A stretch of 64,000 nt of DNA from Trametopsis cervina (lineage: Eukaryota > Basidiomycota > Agaricomycetes > Polyporales > Irpicaceae), in assembly GCA_022385755.1 (NCBI GenBank), contig MU278360.1:31692-95691 (forward strand), given 5' to 3'. Within the stretch, counting starts at the first letter, position 1, and the number at the start of each line of letters is the position of its first letter. A program made the translations under genes and the position numbers. The notes below the pieces were generated by a model. That model did no database searches, was not told where the DNA came from, and saw only the letters and a list, made by a program, of their open reading frames with translations. This document shows positions 29,715 through 43,218 of this stretch, piece by piece.

Positions 29715-30457
29715 ATGTCCGCCTCCATTGAAGAGATCCACTCCGACCACTCTGACCATGAGGGTCACAACCACGACCACCACGGGCATGCGCACACCCA
29801 CGACCACGATCACGATCACGACCATGACCACGACGAGGACCCGACCTCCCAGGCTGCGCTTGACAAGATCCAGTCGCGCTCGGAGCGCAAAGCCAGGAAG
29901 GCTCTGCTCGGCCTCGGACTGAAGAAGGTCCAGGGCATCACCCGTGTGACCCTCAGGAGGCCAAAGAACGTACGTGCAACGCGTCTGAATGACGCGTACA
30001 TACCAGGTCGCTGACGCTGCGTTGTGATGTACAAAGGTTCTGTTCGTGATCGCCACCCCGGAGGTCTACAAGTCCCCCAACAGCGACTGCTACATCGTGT
30101 TCGGTGAGGCCAAGATCGAGGACATGAACTCCGGCGGACCCCTCGCCGCGTCTCAGCTCTCAAGCTCGAACGCCGGCTCTGGAGTGCCGAACATCGAGTC
30201 TTCGGGCGTTGCAGATGAGGATGACATCCCTGAGCTTGAGGCTGTTGAGGATGATGGCCCCGTGGATGAGACAGGTGTCGATGCCAAGGATATCGAGCTA
30301 GTTATCCAGCAGGTGGGCTGCTCGCGAGCAAAAGCTGTGAAGGCATTGAGGGACAACGGTGGAGATCTGATCAATGCCAGTACGTCGCGTGATTTAATCG
30401 AATACGTTCATACCCTGATCATTGCCTTTCCCAATAGTCATGGCGGCCAGTGGATGA
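29715..30457 (+). CDS. EGD2: Nascent polypeptide-associated complex subunit alpha
   Basis: Three exons (29715-29969, 30037-30379, 30438-30457) encode 205 residues. After a His/Asp-rich N-terminal stretch come the NAC domain ([19 protein letters not shown], then [19 protein letters not shown] and [11 protein letters not shown]) and a C-terminal UBA domain ([20 protein letters not shown]). The protein pairs with NAC beta at the ribosome exit tunnel and guards nascent chains. The last exon supplies only IMAASG and the stop. The N-terminus is odd: residues about 8-41 are a near-perfect His/Asp alternation, expected to bind divalent metals. Confidence 0.95.
29775..29838 (+). repeat. CAC-GAC/GAT coding microsatellite
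   Basis: Imperfect tandem codons for His and Asp in the NAC alpha N-terminus. They form a degenerate 6-bp repeat that can change length by slippage without breaking frame in 6-bp steps. Confidence 0.8.
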
Positions 30458-30581
30458 GCGTGAATACCGGTATCCCCTTGGTTGTATACTACTCTGTGCT
30501 TTGTACCCGCATCCAAAAGCATCATCACCTGGAAATTGCATCTTGCGTATTCAGATCACTCGCCCGCTGCCTTAGTCACAA

Positions 30582-31625
30582 TCATGCGCATTCCCAACGT
30601 CTGAGCTCTACATAGTAGTTAGACCTCTCCCAGCCATCTTGCACAATCTCAATTCCAGAGCCCGCCTTCTCGCCGGTATCGGGGCCAACAGCTAAGGCCA
30701 TGTCGGTAGCAGCTTCCTGTACTAACTGTGTCAGTTCTCCTTTCGCGAACATATGATAATATCGCTTGAAGACCGGTGAGGGGCTGTTGTCCTGCGCTTT
30801 CTTGGGGGCTTCCAGCGGTGGGTCGCCAGAGGATGGTTTCTGCTTGAGCTGTCCTTGTGCTACAACCCACGGCACGAACACGTCTTGACCACCGATATGT
30901 GACGGTTCTCCTTGAGGGATATTGCGTTTCGACAGATCGTCTTGCTCAATCGCCCAGACGTATATGAGTGCCCTCCCATGCGAAGGTGATACTGCTTGGA
31001 TCAATATCTGTTTTCCACTTGAGAGCATGTGCCGATGAGTAGAAGGATAAAGACGGACCTGCACCGCAGCTTTACGCCGTTCCCAAGTGGCCAGATGGTG
31101 TATCGTCGCTATCGAAATAGCATAATCCTACAAGCCAGGTTGCTGATCTCAGCTTGCCCTCAGGGCTAAGGACATAAACAATATGAGAGCGTACGAACGA
31201 AAGCCCCATCTCTCCATGACCTCCCGAGCACATCTCCCCAGACGACCTCTCTCAGGATCCCGTTTCCTCCTGCTGTCTGAGCGATCTTAAGCAAATTCCG
31301 ACTTCTATCGAGCCCGACTGTCCACACGCTCCCCGGTCTATCTGACGGCAAGGGCAGATACTTTCCGTTCCCCGTCCCAGAATCCAGTCCGACCCATCCT
31401 GTCGGCAGAGATGACAGAAACTGTGCAATTATAGGCCACGGCTACAGAACAAATCAGACACGTCTGAGGCTATTAAGCGATGCCACAGGTCTGTGATTCT
31501 CGTACTTTATAGCGGGTAGATGAGAAGTGCGGGGCGATCTGATCGTACACGGCGTGTACATGTTCGTCCTCGTAGTTTTGGGGATCGGCGCCGTCGACGA
31601 CGGTCGCGGTCACAGCAGGAGCCAT
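30582..31625 (-). CDS. TRM9: tRNA (carboxymethyluridine34-5-O)-methyltransferase Trm9
   Basis: Four exons (31506-31625, 31199-31441, 31059-31127, 30582-31007) encode 285 residues. The spliced N-terminus has YEDEHVHAVYDQIAPHFSST followed by RYKPWPII, diagnostic of the Trm9/ALKBH8 methyltransferase family. The SAM site reads GLDSGTGNGKYLPL, then VGLDRSRNLL. DYAISIATIHHLATWERR and ALIYVWAIEQ, later QDVFVPWV and VFKRYYHMFAKGEL, match the rest of the family. The enzyme works with Trm112 and completes mcm5U/mcm5s2U in the wobble position of tRNAs. The C-terminus WERSNYYVELRRW is typical. Confidence 0.93.
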
Positions 31626-31717
31626 ACTGCAAGCGAATCACGGACGTTTCGAACAGAAAACCCGATTGTTGCCCAAGGAAAATACTACAAGTACAGAGGG
31701 TTATGTGTAGAGAATCA

Positions 31718-31770
31718 ACCAGAGATGATAGTGATAGCGATGATAGTGGTAGTAGTGGTGGTGGTAGTAC
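31718..31770. repeat. GATAGT/GGTAGT degenerate simple repeat
   Basis: Short run of GATAGT- and GGTAGT-like units in the 170-bp gap between the Trm9 start and the Alg13 stop. It has no coding potential in context. Confidence 0.5.
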
Positions 31771-31795
31771 AAGTGAGAGGACGAGCGAAAGGCGG

Positions 31796-32425
31796 CTACG
31801 GGTATCCCATCTCTTCGTCCAGTATTTCGCGGAACCGGCTTCCGTTGAAAGCGGGGAAAGGAACAAGAGTAGACCGATTAAACTTTTCAATGACGGGTAT
31901 CAGATTCCTATGGGCAGAATTCAGCGTTCGTGAGACGGTGAGAGTAGGACAAGAGGTAGCTCACTGGACGGTGGCTGCCTTCACGTGTCCCAGGTCGGCC
32001 AGCGACGTTGCGAGCTCTTGCTGATGGTCGTCCATGAGCGTCGAGTTGGGAACAACTATGAGTGGTTTCTGCAGCCGTAGGACGTCCAGTATCGTGCCCG
32101 AGCCTGGCGGTCGTCCTCAGGAAAAGAGAATGGGCATAGAGTGAGACCACGCACCGGCATGGCTGATGACCAGATCTGCCCGCTCGTACTCCTTTTGCAG
32201 CGTTGGCTTGAACCGCCAGACCTCGACGACGACGCCGTCTTTCCGCCGCCGCGTCCAGATGTCGCCTGCCCTGTTGAAGCCGCTAGCGTCGAAGTCCGAG
32301 TTGCCACACTGCACGACGAGTTGCGTGTAGCCCTTCGAGCGCAGGCTGTCGCCGACAGCCTCTGAGAGGGCGCGCTGCACCAGTCCGTCGAAGCGAGTCG
32401 AGCCGACCGTCACGAAAGCAAGCAT
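31796..32425 (-). CDS. ALG13: UDP-GlcNAc transferase catalytic subunit Alg13
   Basis: Three exons (32155-32425, 31965-32103, 31796-31907) encode 173 residues. [16 protein letters not shown] at the start, [19 protein letters not shown] across the first intron, [20 protein letters not shown] and the end [20 protein letters not shown] are all classic Alg13. With membrane partner Alg14 it adds the second GlcNAc to dolichol-PP-GlcNAc on the cytosolic face of the ER at the start of N-glycan assembly. Length matches other fungal Alg13 proteins. It is divergent to PRO3. Confidence 0.95.
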
Positions 32426-32802
32426 GCCAGTCAGTTGCGTGTATACTGGGGAGGCCTGGTGTGCTGACGAGGGGAAGGGCGGATTCGGTAGGCGGAGATG
32501 ACTCGATCAGCTGGGAGTTATGTCGCCCACTACTTTGTCCGTCTGCTGTTTTGTCGCGACTCTTTATATACCGCACCCTCTATTCGCTAGGGCGCCGGAC
32601 GACAAAGCAGATCTATCATCTGTCAAGTGAGTGCGGTTTTTATTTTATTCGCGTGACCCTGCAGTCAGCAGCAGCAGCAGGGCCCAGACGTCGAGGTCGT
32701 TTAGGCTGATCTCCGTGCTGGTGCTGCAGTCAATCACAGGGTTCATATCGCCCTCCGGAGCTCTCAAATCTCATAACAACGCCTGCACGGCCTTGATCAA
32801 AT
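32426..32802. promoter_or_regulatory. Divergent promoter region (ALG13 / PRO3)
   Basis: This separates divergent start codons. On the minus strand TATATAAA lies at 32563-32570, 138 bp before the Alg13 ATG. Nothing else is recognised. Confidence 0.5.
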
Positions 32803-34030
32803 ATGGGCTATACTCTCTGCGTGCTCGGTCGGTCCTAGATCCTTTCTATCCCTCTTAGGCAGAACGCTGACTACCCGTGCGCAGGATGCGGGACGATGGG
32901 CGTCGCGATCTTGTCTGGGGTAATCGCCAGCCTTGACTCGTCGAGCGCGAACGGCGTGCAAAATCCTGCAGCCAAGTGGGAATCGCACACCCCAGGGACC
33001 GTCACGCCCGCCGTTCAGCAGTGGGATGAGTCGCAGCCGTCGCGGTTCATCGCATGTGTAAGCCGCGAGGAGCGCGCAAAGAGGCTGAGAGGCACATTCT
33101 TTTCAATGGGAGGGCTCGGGCCCAGCGTCGACGTGCGCGTTGCGCAGAATGTCTCGGCAGTGCAGGAGGCGCAGGTCGTGCTGCTGTGGTAAGTCGCCTG
33201 ACACTTTGTGTCGATCTACGATTGACGTGCACCCTTGATGTCCGTAGCTGCAAACCTCAGTTGGCTCACGTTATTCTCTCTGAACCGGGGATGAAGGAGG
33301 CCCTCAGTGGCAAGCTGCTGGTCAGCATCCTGGCCGGTGTCAGGGTTGAACAGCTGACTGCAATGGTCAGCGCAGACACGAGGGTCGTCCGCGCCATGCC
33401 AAACACTCCCTGCCAAGTAAGCAGCAACTCTTCTCTTACTCTTTCTTCCTCCATCTCAATGCACATAGATCCGCGAGGGCATGACGGTCGTGAACTCGAT
33501 CCCGGACTCGCCAACCATGGACCTCGACCGCAAGATTATCCTTAACGTCTTCTCCGCCATCGGGCGCTGCCGCTTCCTCGAGGAAAAGCACTTCGACGCG
33601 TGTACTGCCCTCTCGGGTTCTGGACCTGCCTTTGCGTGCATCTTCCTTGAGGCGATGGCGGACGGCGGCGTCATGATGGGTCTTCCACGTGCGGAGGCAC
33701 TGGAACTCGCAGCTCAGAGTGAGTGCGCCCGGTAGTGTGCATATAAGCGGTAATTTGACAGAGGGTTTCAGCTCTGCAAGGTGCGGCGCGGATGACGCTG
33801 CAAACTGGCATACATCCTGCTCAGCTGAAGGATGCCGTCACGAGTGCGTACTAATACTCATAAACCCTGCATCTGTTGTTGACTTACATATACGACGTGC
33901 AGCTCCTGGTGGCTGCACCATCGCCGGCTTGCTCGCCATGGAGGACGGCAGGGTCCGTTCAACCATCGCACGAGCCATCCAAATTGCAACGGAGAGGGCT
34001 TGTGAGCTCGGAGCTCCCGTCAAGAACTAA
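32803..34030 (+). CDS. PRO3: Pyrroline-5-carboxylate reductase
   Basis: Six exons (32803-32827, 32885-33188, 33248-33416, 33469-33718, 33772-33843, 33903-34030) encode 315 residues. The dinucleotide-binding start MGYTLCVLGCGTMGVAILSG is assembled across the first intron. VVLLCCKPQ, VRAMPNTPC, the substrate-site ACTALSGSGPAF, ALELAAQTLQGAARM and TTPGGCTIAGL are all family signatures. The enzyme reduces pyrroline-5-carboxylate to proline with NAD(P)H, the last step of proline synthesis. Confidence 0.95.
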
Positions 34031-34786
34031 AATGCATCGTTCCTCTCCAGGTATCGATGTCACACATGTATCAAAATGTACTTAGGGTATTGAAGTGGTT
34101 CAATGGTAGATAAAATTGTCATTCATATGGGTGTATGTCACCGCCGTGTACTTGACAGCTCCCAAAGGATGGAAGAGTCGACGTATAGCGGGTAATACAT
34201 CGTGTAACAACATACATATCTCTCTTGCTCTCATAAAATGAGGACGGTCGTGTGTGAATAATACGCCGCCCAGAGTGTTGAAGAGCCAATATCAAACAAA
34301 AGTCGCGCGTATAAGAAAAAGGGTTTGAACGATATATTGAAAGCTAAACTGGAAAACAAATGAGCAATCGACAGCCAAAAGAAAATGAGAGTACTCACTG
34401 ATATATACAAATACAACAGCCAAGAGAAGAAAACTAGACATAAAATGTCTCCCGCGTGTGAACCACTCTCCTCAAATGGGAAGACCCACAAGTCCGACAG
34501 ACAATGAAAAGAGAGGCAAAAATAAGCACGGGACAAATCGTAAACGATTAACTCGATCTTGCTCAGAAGAATGGGCGCCACTCCGTGGGGAATCTCGGTG
34601 GGACGCTAAAGTGAAAGAGCTGGCGCAATAGCGCGACACATCCAAAGGCCCTGGATGGAAGGGTTGAGGGGAACAAACTATATTGCGTACTAAAATACAT
34701 ATGCCTAAGGTTTATCGTCAGTCGACGCGTCGTGCGGACCAGTGAAGAAGACGTACCATGCGAACACACAAACAACACAAATCCAT
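34031..34786. other. Convergent intergenic region
   Basis: AT-rich 3' flanks of PRO3 (+) and RPT3 (-). No gene is seen. The frame reading through the last RPT3 intron stays open down to 34563, which is discussed under findings. Confidence 0.5.
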
Positions 34787-36537
<1,751 letters not shown>

Positions 36538-36701
36538 ATCAGGGTAAACCCTAACCTTAGTGTTTGTGAACACGCTCAAATCATGCTGTTGCATATCACT
36601 ATCTAACCAGTGACCACTATCGCAATTGTGTAGAGAAGAATAGATTGCGGTTACACCAAACGAACGAACATGAAGTTACTGCCCCGACACTCGAGAATAC
36701 C

Positions 36702-37527
36702 TCAATGTGACTTGGAAGGACTTTCTTTGCTCTCCGCCTCGACAGCAAATGCAGATGTGGGTGCAAGAATTCCACCAACCAGCCATGATCCAGCAAAAAG
36801 CCCAAGCAGGGTCCAGCCACCACTCGCACTGTCGCTGGATGTTTGTGATGATTCGCTCTTGTAACCGGGCTCCGCCGCAGAGGCAGAGGTAGAGGGGTAT
36901 AGGTTGTGAATTGGACCACCGCCAATGTGAGTGGCTGCGCCAGCGACGGCGAGGACCTTCACGGGCACTGGCTCGGGTGGTGGAGGTGTAGATTCTGCCT
37001 TCACCTTGGAAGATTCCCAGAAGTCGGGAACGAAAGGCTATGACACGCATATGAGCATGGGTCGTGTACTCGCAATATGAATACTCACAATGTCGATGGG
37101 TCTTTCCGGGGGAGGTTGAGAGATATCGGGAATCTTCACATCTAGGAAGTTCTTCGGGTAGTTTGGAGGAATGGGAGAAGGTTGCGAGGTCGATGGGATA
37201 CCCGGGACCTCGGTGGTAGACGCGAGGCGCACTTGCTGCTGTACCGCGGGCGGAGGTCCACTCTGTATCAGCTGTTCGCGCTCAAACTCTTTCAAACGGC
37301 TGATCAAAGTCGATTTGTTGCCAGTTCTACAATTAGGACCTTAGCCATGGTCGTCCTAGCAGAGATAGGTAGAGCGTGACGCACTGAAGCAAGCCACGCT
37401 TTTTGGCTTCTTTCTTCAGCAGGTTTACTGATTCATTTTCCCAATTGCGGGTCAGCAAGACCGTTGATACAAAGGACCGTCGTTGGATGGCGGTGGCAGC
37501 TGGTGTCCTCAGGACTGTAGCGAGCAT
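36702..37527 (-). CDS. Mitochondrial SAP-domain protein (AIM34-like)
   Basis: Three exons (37385-37527, 37089-37326, 36702-37037) encode 238 residues. The first 30 residues (MLATVLRTPAATAIQRRSFV) look like a mitochondrial presequence. A SAP-like helix-turn-helix follows (NLLKKEAKKRGLLQTGNKST, then LISRLKEFE, about residues 35-65). A Pro-rich stretch and one hydrophobic segment near the C-terminus (GWTLLGLFAGSWLVGGIL) complete it. SAP domains bind nucleic acid, and yeast Aim34 has this layout, but its function is poorly defined. The naming is by architecture only. Confidence 0.65.
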
Positions 37528-37973
37528 CGTGTCGAATGCGCGTTTGTGAAGGAGAAATTGCAGCGAGTCGAAGCTGGTGGCTAAAACGGCGTTGCACGGA
37601 ACGGGGTGAAGCGCCTAAAGCGTGACTTTCCCACGGTAGATACAAGTATGACGCTGCTGCGATCGGATAAGTGCGAGCAAGATCCTCTACCAGTACTGAA
37701 ATCTCTCTTGCTCAATGTCTGCGACAATGGGCATGGGAGTCAACATATTGTCTCTAGTAATCCGACAAGTTTCAGAATCACCGTCTGCATGAAAGATGCT
37801 AGAAAGTTAGAGAAAACTCTGCTTTCGCATCGTTAAGTGGTGGATCACTCGCCTCGTGTTCCGGATGCCTCGTGTTCATAGCCCATTTGAAGGCCCTGCA
37901 CTCTCTTTTCTTCTCCCTTCACCTGTGATCCATCCTGACCTATACCCTCCGCCTTTCCACACCGTGAGGCATC
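37528..37973. other. Divergent promoter region
   Basis: This lies between the AIM34-like (-) and orphan (+) starts. No distinct feature is seen. Confidence 0.5.
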
Positions 37974-39840
37974 ATGCTCACATCCCCTGCGTACGTACCA
38001 GCGTTATCTCGCGCATCGTGCTCGACCTCATCTTATCTCACAGGGTGTCCAACGCCAGCCTCCCAGGCTCAGGGAATGGCTTCTGGTCACGATTCCAAAA
38101 GACCCCCAAAGGGGGGAAGGAAATGGACCTCGTACGAGAGAGACAGAACCAACAGGCTCAGATGGCGCTCACCAGACAACGCCTGCTCACGATATGCTTC
38201 GAGGATATGGAGACGATACGAATGGTATGCATTGTCATGCTCGCCACCCCGCGTATTGCTCTGACAGAGTTCACAGCTTCCCAACTCATATGCTGTGAGC
38301 ACACTGCGTCTGGTCGCCGCGCCCGCTGCTGACTGTCTTATCGTGATCAGGAATTAGATGCTGTGTGTAGGGATTGGATCAAACCTCCGCCGGACGCGAT
38401 GTTCGGATTGCGAGTACCGGTAGAGTACGCCTCGCTAGCTGCGTCGGTACGTGCATTATCTAATCAAATATGAGTGACGTGTTGAGCTGTTTCACAGCGG
38501 CTCGTGTCCGGACCTTACATTTACGTGAGTGGCGTCTCAGGCTATATGCGTTACTGGAGTTGACATATTGCCACAGCTGACTGGAGAAGACTCTTATCAA
38601 ATTGCTATTATGGGTGTGCAGGGACTGCGAGTAGAAATCGTGAGCGATGGGCCGCCGCCTCCGGAAGATGAGCCTCCGTAAGTCGGTCTGCTAATCACTC
38701 GATATGAGCATTATCTCATCATCTTTTGCAGTCCGCCACCGTAAGCTATGGAATTGAGAATCACATGTTTGTAAACCTTAACACTTGCATCACAGCCCAC
38801 CCCCGGTCTTGGAAATGCCTGCAACGTTCAATCTTGAGCTAGCGCCAGGACAGAATGTTGCTCTCGATACCACAATATCGTCAGACGAACTGGATATGGC
38901 GCGCATGGAAGATGGAACTACCGTGGACGGCCAGTTCTGGGGGAAACTCAATATCGTGCATCAAGGTGATACTCACACGATGGAGTTTACCGGCACACGT
39001 ATAGTCAATGAGGATGAGGTGCCCCCCGATCTCCTCATAGATGCGCGTGTTATTTCGAAACTCGCGGTAGTATCGAAGCCGTCCACAGCCAAATGCCACC
39101 TCAACATCCTTGCACCAACCTCTCAATATTGCGATATCACTCTACAACCTTCACCGCTATGGAAGCTCGGTCTTACTTGGCCCGAAGCGGAGCCGATGGA
39201 GGACAACAAGATCAAGTATTTCCTGCGTGTTCACCCTGGCGGTGCCATCGAACACTTCGAGACCCAAATTAACGCAACGTCCCTGTATTATGAAGCGATG
39301 TACGTCCCCGCCGATCTATGCTCACGCGACACCTCTGATATCACTATCACAGACCCGATCCGGCCTATGTAGATCCCAATGAGTTCATCGCACCTCGGAA
39401 CGGATATGCGATGTCCTTCCGAGATTTCATCCCTCACCTCACCCGTGTCCTAGACCAGCTTGGCATGTCCCTGCATGCACGAACGAACTTCATCAAGTAT
39501 GGATCTTCGTTTTGTCCGAGCCTCCGCGATCGCTAACCCATTCCCCTACAGCAACAACATGTCCGCCTTCTCCGCGCACAAAAATATCGCCTACCGCTTC
39601 CTCTCACCGAGCAAGATAGCGGCCGCCATCGACATCTCCGTGAACGCAGAGAACTGCGTCTTCACCCGTCTGTTCCTGATGTTCCGGGGCTTAACAGACG
39701 ATGAACTCGGCATGTTCGCCGACGCCGGCGAGAAGGAGGCCAACTCTGTCAACTGGCGCGAGCGCGTGGGTTGGTCAGAGCAGTCCAAGGATCCAAACCA
39801 CTTCAGGATCCTGGAGACGTCCATCTTGGAGATCACATAG
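37974..39840 (+). CDS. Conserved-looking fungal protein of unknown function
   Basis: Ten exons by hand: 37974-37990, 38044-38224, 38277-38294 (tentative), 38351-38446, 38498-38524, 38577-38677, 38732-38740, 38796-39299, 39353-39496, 39552-39840. All are in phase, giving about 461 residues. The N-terminal part is basic and helical. A polyproline run (PPPPEDEPPPPPPPPV) spans two introns and a 9-nt exon. The middle is rich in beta-strand-like sequence (FWGKLNIVHQGDTHTMEFTG), and the C-terminal 130 residues (FRDFIPHLTRVLDQLGMSLH, NIAYRFLSPSKIAAAIDISV) look well ordered. No family was recognised. There is no signal peptide or membrane helix. Confidence 0.75.
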
Positions 39841-41031
39841 AAAGCGCATGCGCGTGTGTTGTTCGTAGACGTGTATGTATGTTTGTTTGTTTTTCTGTGC
39901 TACATATTATCGTGACTGGCGCTTTGGCTGGGTTCAACTGCGTTCGTAATATCTCCTTCTCTCTCTCTTGATGCCCCATCCCCACGTTTCTGCTGTCTTC
40001 ATCCTTTCCCCAACTGTCTTCATGTTCTGCACGGCTTCCCGGAAGGACATTTCCCGACCATCTCTAGCTCTAACTCGTGTTTTGTATGTTTACTTATCAT
40101 GTAGTGTTATCAAATCCCCCCACAGGTACATGTAATGCGCTTGCCCCGCAATGATAATGTTGGTTGCTTCCACTCCAGGTTTTGTCTTGGGCTACATATA
40201 AGTTTCTGCTTCTTGTGTAGCTTCATTGTTCTTCGTCTCCTTCATTGCCTTGTTCACGTTCATCCGTATCACCATGCACCCGCCGCAACTCTCATCTCTC
40301 CCGCCGTTGTTTCGATAGCTTGATATCCAGTTTCTGTTTCTCGGTGTATAACGATCTTACGACGGACGTGGCCCATGTAGCCTGTTATCCATATTCCAAC
40401 TCTGAATAAAACTCGCGATGCAAGTAACATTATCATGAATTGTCAACATTCCGAAGTAGTGTCCGTCCGCACGCAAAGTGCGACTTCAATATTAAGTCAT
40501 CCGTTTCAAACGACAGCTATACGCATACGACTAACTACTATTTAACTACGTATAAGTTCCATGTGGTAGCAGGTGTTTATGGTTTAACAAATAACGGATA
40601 TAAGTATGTAGGATGTAGTATGTATGCAAGTTGTAGGTGTGTGTATGTGTGTATGTGGGACGAATGAAAATGCTACATGCATATATGCGGACTGACGCGG
40701 TTCCCCAGTATATGATACAAAGAGCGCGATGTGTAGAAGGAGCGGGGTAAGGTAGGTGGCTTGAGTGAGGGATGATGCGCGCTGACGTTGAAACAAGGAG
40801 CGAGGGATGAATAAACACGAATAATCAAGGAGGGGGAACGATGAGATTGATCCGTATAGAACAGCGATAGACAATGTGCACTGCGATATGTGTGTATCCA
40901 GACCAAGCAAGTAAACGTCCCATAAAAGAAGCATAACCTATCCACAGGAGCAGGCACAATCCATGAATGCATAGCACAGCGTATAGCGCATATATACTTA
41001 CGACGAGAGCGGAGAGCATAATCAGGCCACA
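39841..41031. other. Convergent intergenic region, 1.2 kb
   Basis: 3' flanks of two convergent genes. It includes a TGTGTATG-rich microsatellite-like stretch around 40636-40660. Reading frames are short and non-conserved. Confidence 0.5.
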
Positions 41032-43218
41032 CTATGATCCCAGCGGATGATTCGAATACATCCGCAACGCATTCGTGGCGTAGTCACTAGCGTATCCAAG
41101 TGAGTTAGACGATGTCGCGGACGACGGTGCGGGAGCCAATCTTCGCTTCTTCGGTCGCGGGGAGGGGTTCATGGACGCTGCCGACGGGAAAGGCGCAAAG
41201 GCGGGTTGGGCGTAATCGTGGAAGATAAGATTTACGGGCGAGGTGTCGAACTCTGCACTCGGGTCTTCGGGCGTATATGGCGGTGGTGTGGAGCTTGAAC
41301 TCGGTGTCTGCGTAGTCATGGGAGCTGTGAATCTCGCGAGGTCCTCTGCGGTCCACCCGTCTGGCCACGTTGGCGGCGAGGATGACGAGGCCACGGATGA
41401 CTCTTCGCTCTCGCTGACCGGCGTCGGCTCAGGGGACATCACTTTCCTCTTCCCTGACTTCTTCGTGCTCGCCGGACGTGTTTCGCTTCCCTCAGACTGC
41501 GGGCTTGATTCAGGTGGGATAATCTCATGGACATACTTCTCCGCCTGGAATGTCGGCATGTACACCGCTACCCTGCTTCCTGGGCCCCCGCCTTCCGCGG
41601 CTGTGGCGGTGCCAAACGGGTCCAAACTTGAGTGCTTCCCCCGCAGGAACGGGCTCACGCCGGTGCGTTTCTTAACATCGTCGATGATGACATCAAGGCC
41701 TTTGCCGGTGATGTAAAGGCGAACCCATTCTTCTGGGTCAAAGTCGGGGGATGCGGGATCTGAAGATGGAGGGCGGGATGTCGCGGAGTGGGATGTGGAC
41801 GAAGAGGCGGAGGAGGAATGATGGTGGACGTCATTGTCCGCAGTTGAATAGGCCACTAGTCCAGTGTTACGGAGGCGCCGCTCGAGAGCGGTCGCGGCGG
41901 TTCGTAATCGTTCGTCATGCGAGGCCAGCACGGAAATGGCTTCGGCTCGGCGGGCCCAATATGAGAACTGCGTATTAGACCAGCCGGAGAGTGCCAGAAC
42001 CGTTGATCGGCTGAGAGTAACTTGGCCAGATGGAGCGGGTGTGTATGAGTGGGAGAGTGTCTTCAAAGGGTTGTATGGGTGGCTGTAGAATGAATGAAAG
42101 AGGATCAGCCACGGTTTAACAGAGGATGATCCTGAGTAATATCGGAATAAATAGGGGATTGGATAGCAAGTATAGAGAAGAGTGTCGCAGACAGAAGAAG
42201 AACGGATGGAGTCAAACCGAGAATAGAGAAAAGGCACGTACGGGACATAGCTCCTGAGCACGCTCTTCACGACTTCGACCTTGACAAGGAAGTCAATGAC
42301 GGTCGCACCGCCACTCTTGTCAGCGGGGAACGAATCTAGTGAGGAACCACCGTTGGCGGCGCTGTCGGTCTTAGCGGACTGCTTGGGTTTCTGTGTGGTC
42401 GTGCGACGTTCGGCCAGTCGCGAGGAGAAGAGAGACCAACGCAGCTCGCCGAGTTTCTCCCGTATGAAGTCTGCGGCATGTGGATCAAGCTTCGAGCTAG
42501 CTTTCTCGGATTTCTGTCGCTGCAGTATACGACGTCAGTGTTCAATTGCAGGCGGCCACATGAACAATAGGGGACTCACGTCTGCCTGAAACGCGACGGT
42601 GTGCTCGTACGTGTTGGTGCTTGTTACCACAAGAGGGAACGTCCCGCATGGTGCAGAGTGGTGGTGGTGAGACAGCGGATGTGACGGAGGGGGAGGCTCT
42701 TCCTCTTCGTGCGGAAGAGCGGAAGAGCTAATGAGCGGCTCCGGCGCGTAATCTATAAGCTGCTCAGGCGTGAGAGGTAGCGACTCATCCAGCGGCGACG
42801 GCGTGCTTTCTATAATCGACGTCGGCGACGAGGGCCACTGGGGCGTCGGGTCATAGGCGTAATGGTGCGCGCTCGACTGGGCGTAAGACATCGCGCTGGA
42901 TTGGTCGCATGCGGACATGTCTGTCCATGACATGCCCAGGTCGTGTCCTAGCATCTGGTGCATGGCCATGACGCCCTCGAACAGCGGGTGTCCGGCAGAG
43001 CCGTGCATCTGCTGCGCCTGCTGGAAGGGGAACGCGCCATGGCTGGTGAAGTCAAAGGATGAGGGCGGGAGGTGAGTCTCGAGAGGCAGAGGGATGTGCG
43101 GCGTTTGTTGTAGGTGGGCGGCAAAGTCGGGCTGGAGATGGTGGACAGCGTAGAGATGCGGATGAGGATGCATGGGGTCTATGTCTGCGGCTGAAGGCCC
43201 TCCTGCAGCGGCCTCCAT
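41032..43218 (-). CDS. Nuclear low-complexity protein, possible degenerate homeodomain
   Basis: Three exons (42580-43218, 42242-42519, 41032-42082) encode 655 residues. The N-terminal 210 residues are His/Pro/Gln-rich. The central part (about residues 215-390) is more ordered, with LDPHAADFIREKLGELRWSL, then FLVKVEVVKSVLRSYVPHPY and LALSGWSNTQFSYWARRAEA. The latter resembles a TALE homeodomain third helix (Trp kept, Asn51 missing). The C-terminal half is Ser/Pro-rich with basic clusters KKSGKRK and RPKKRR that could be nuclear localisation signals. A transcription regulator is possible but unproven. The 159-nt second intron is open in frame, so intron retention would also give a protein. Confidence 0.65.

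Noticed and set aside
29775..29838. CRISPR-like or tandem non-coding repeat
   Set aside because: The periodic CAC-GAC sequence is codons of NAC alpha, in frame with the conserved NAC domain.
31507..32024. Frames on both strands over the TRM9/ALG13 junction
   Set aside because: They overlap the true spliced exons in other frames and consist largely of the simple repeat.
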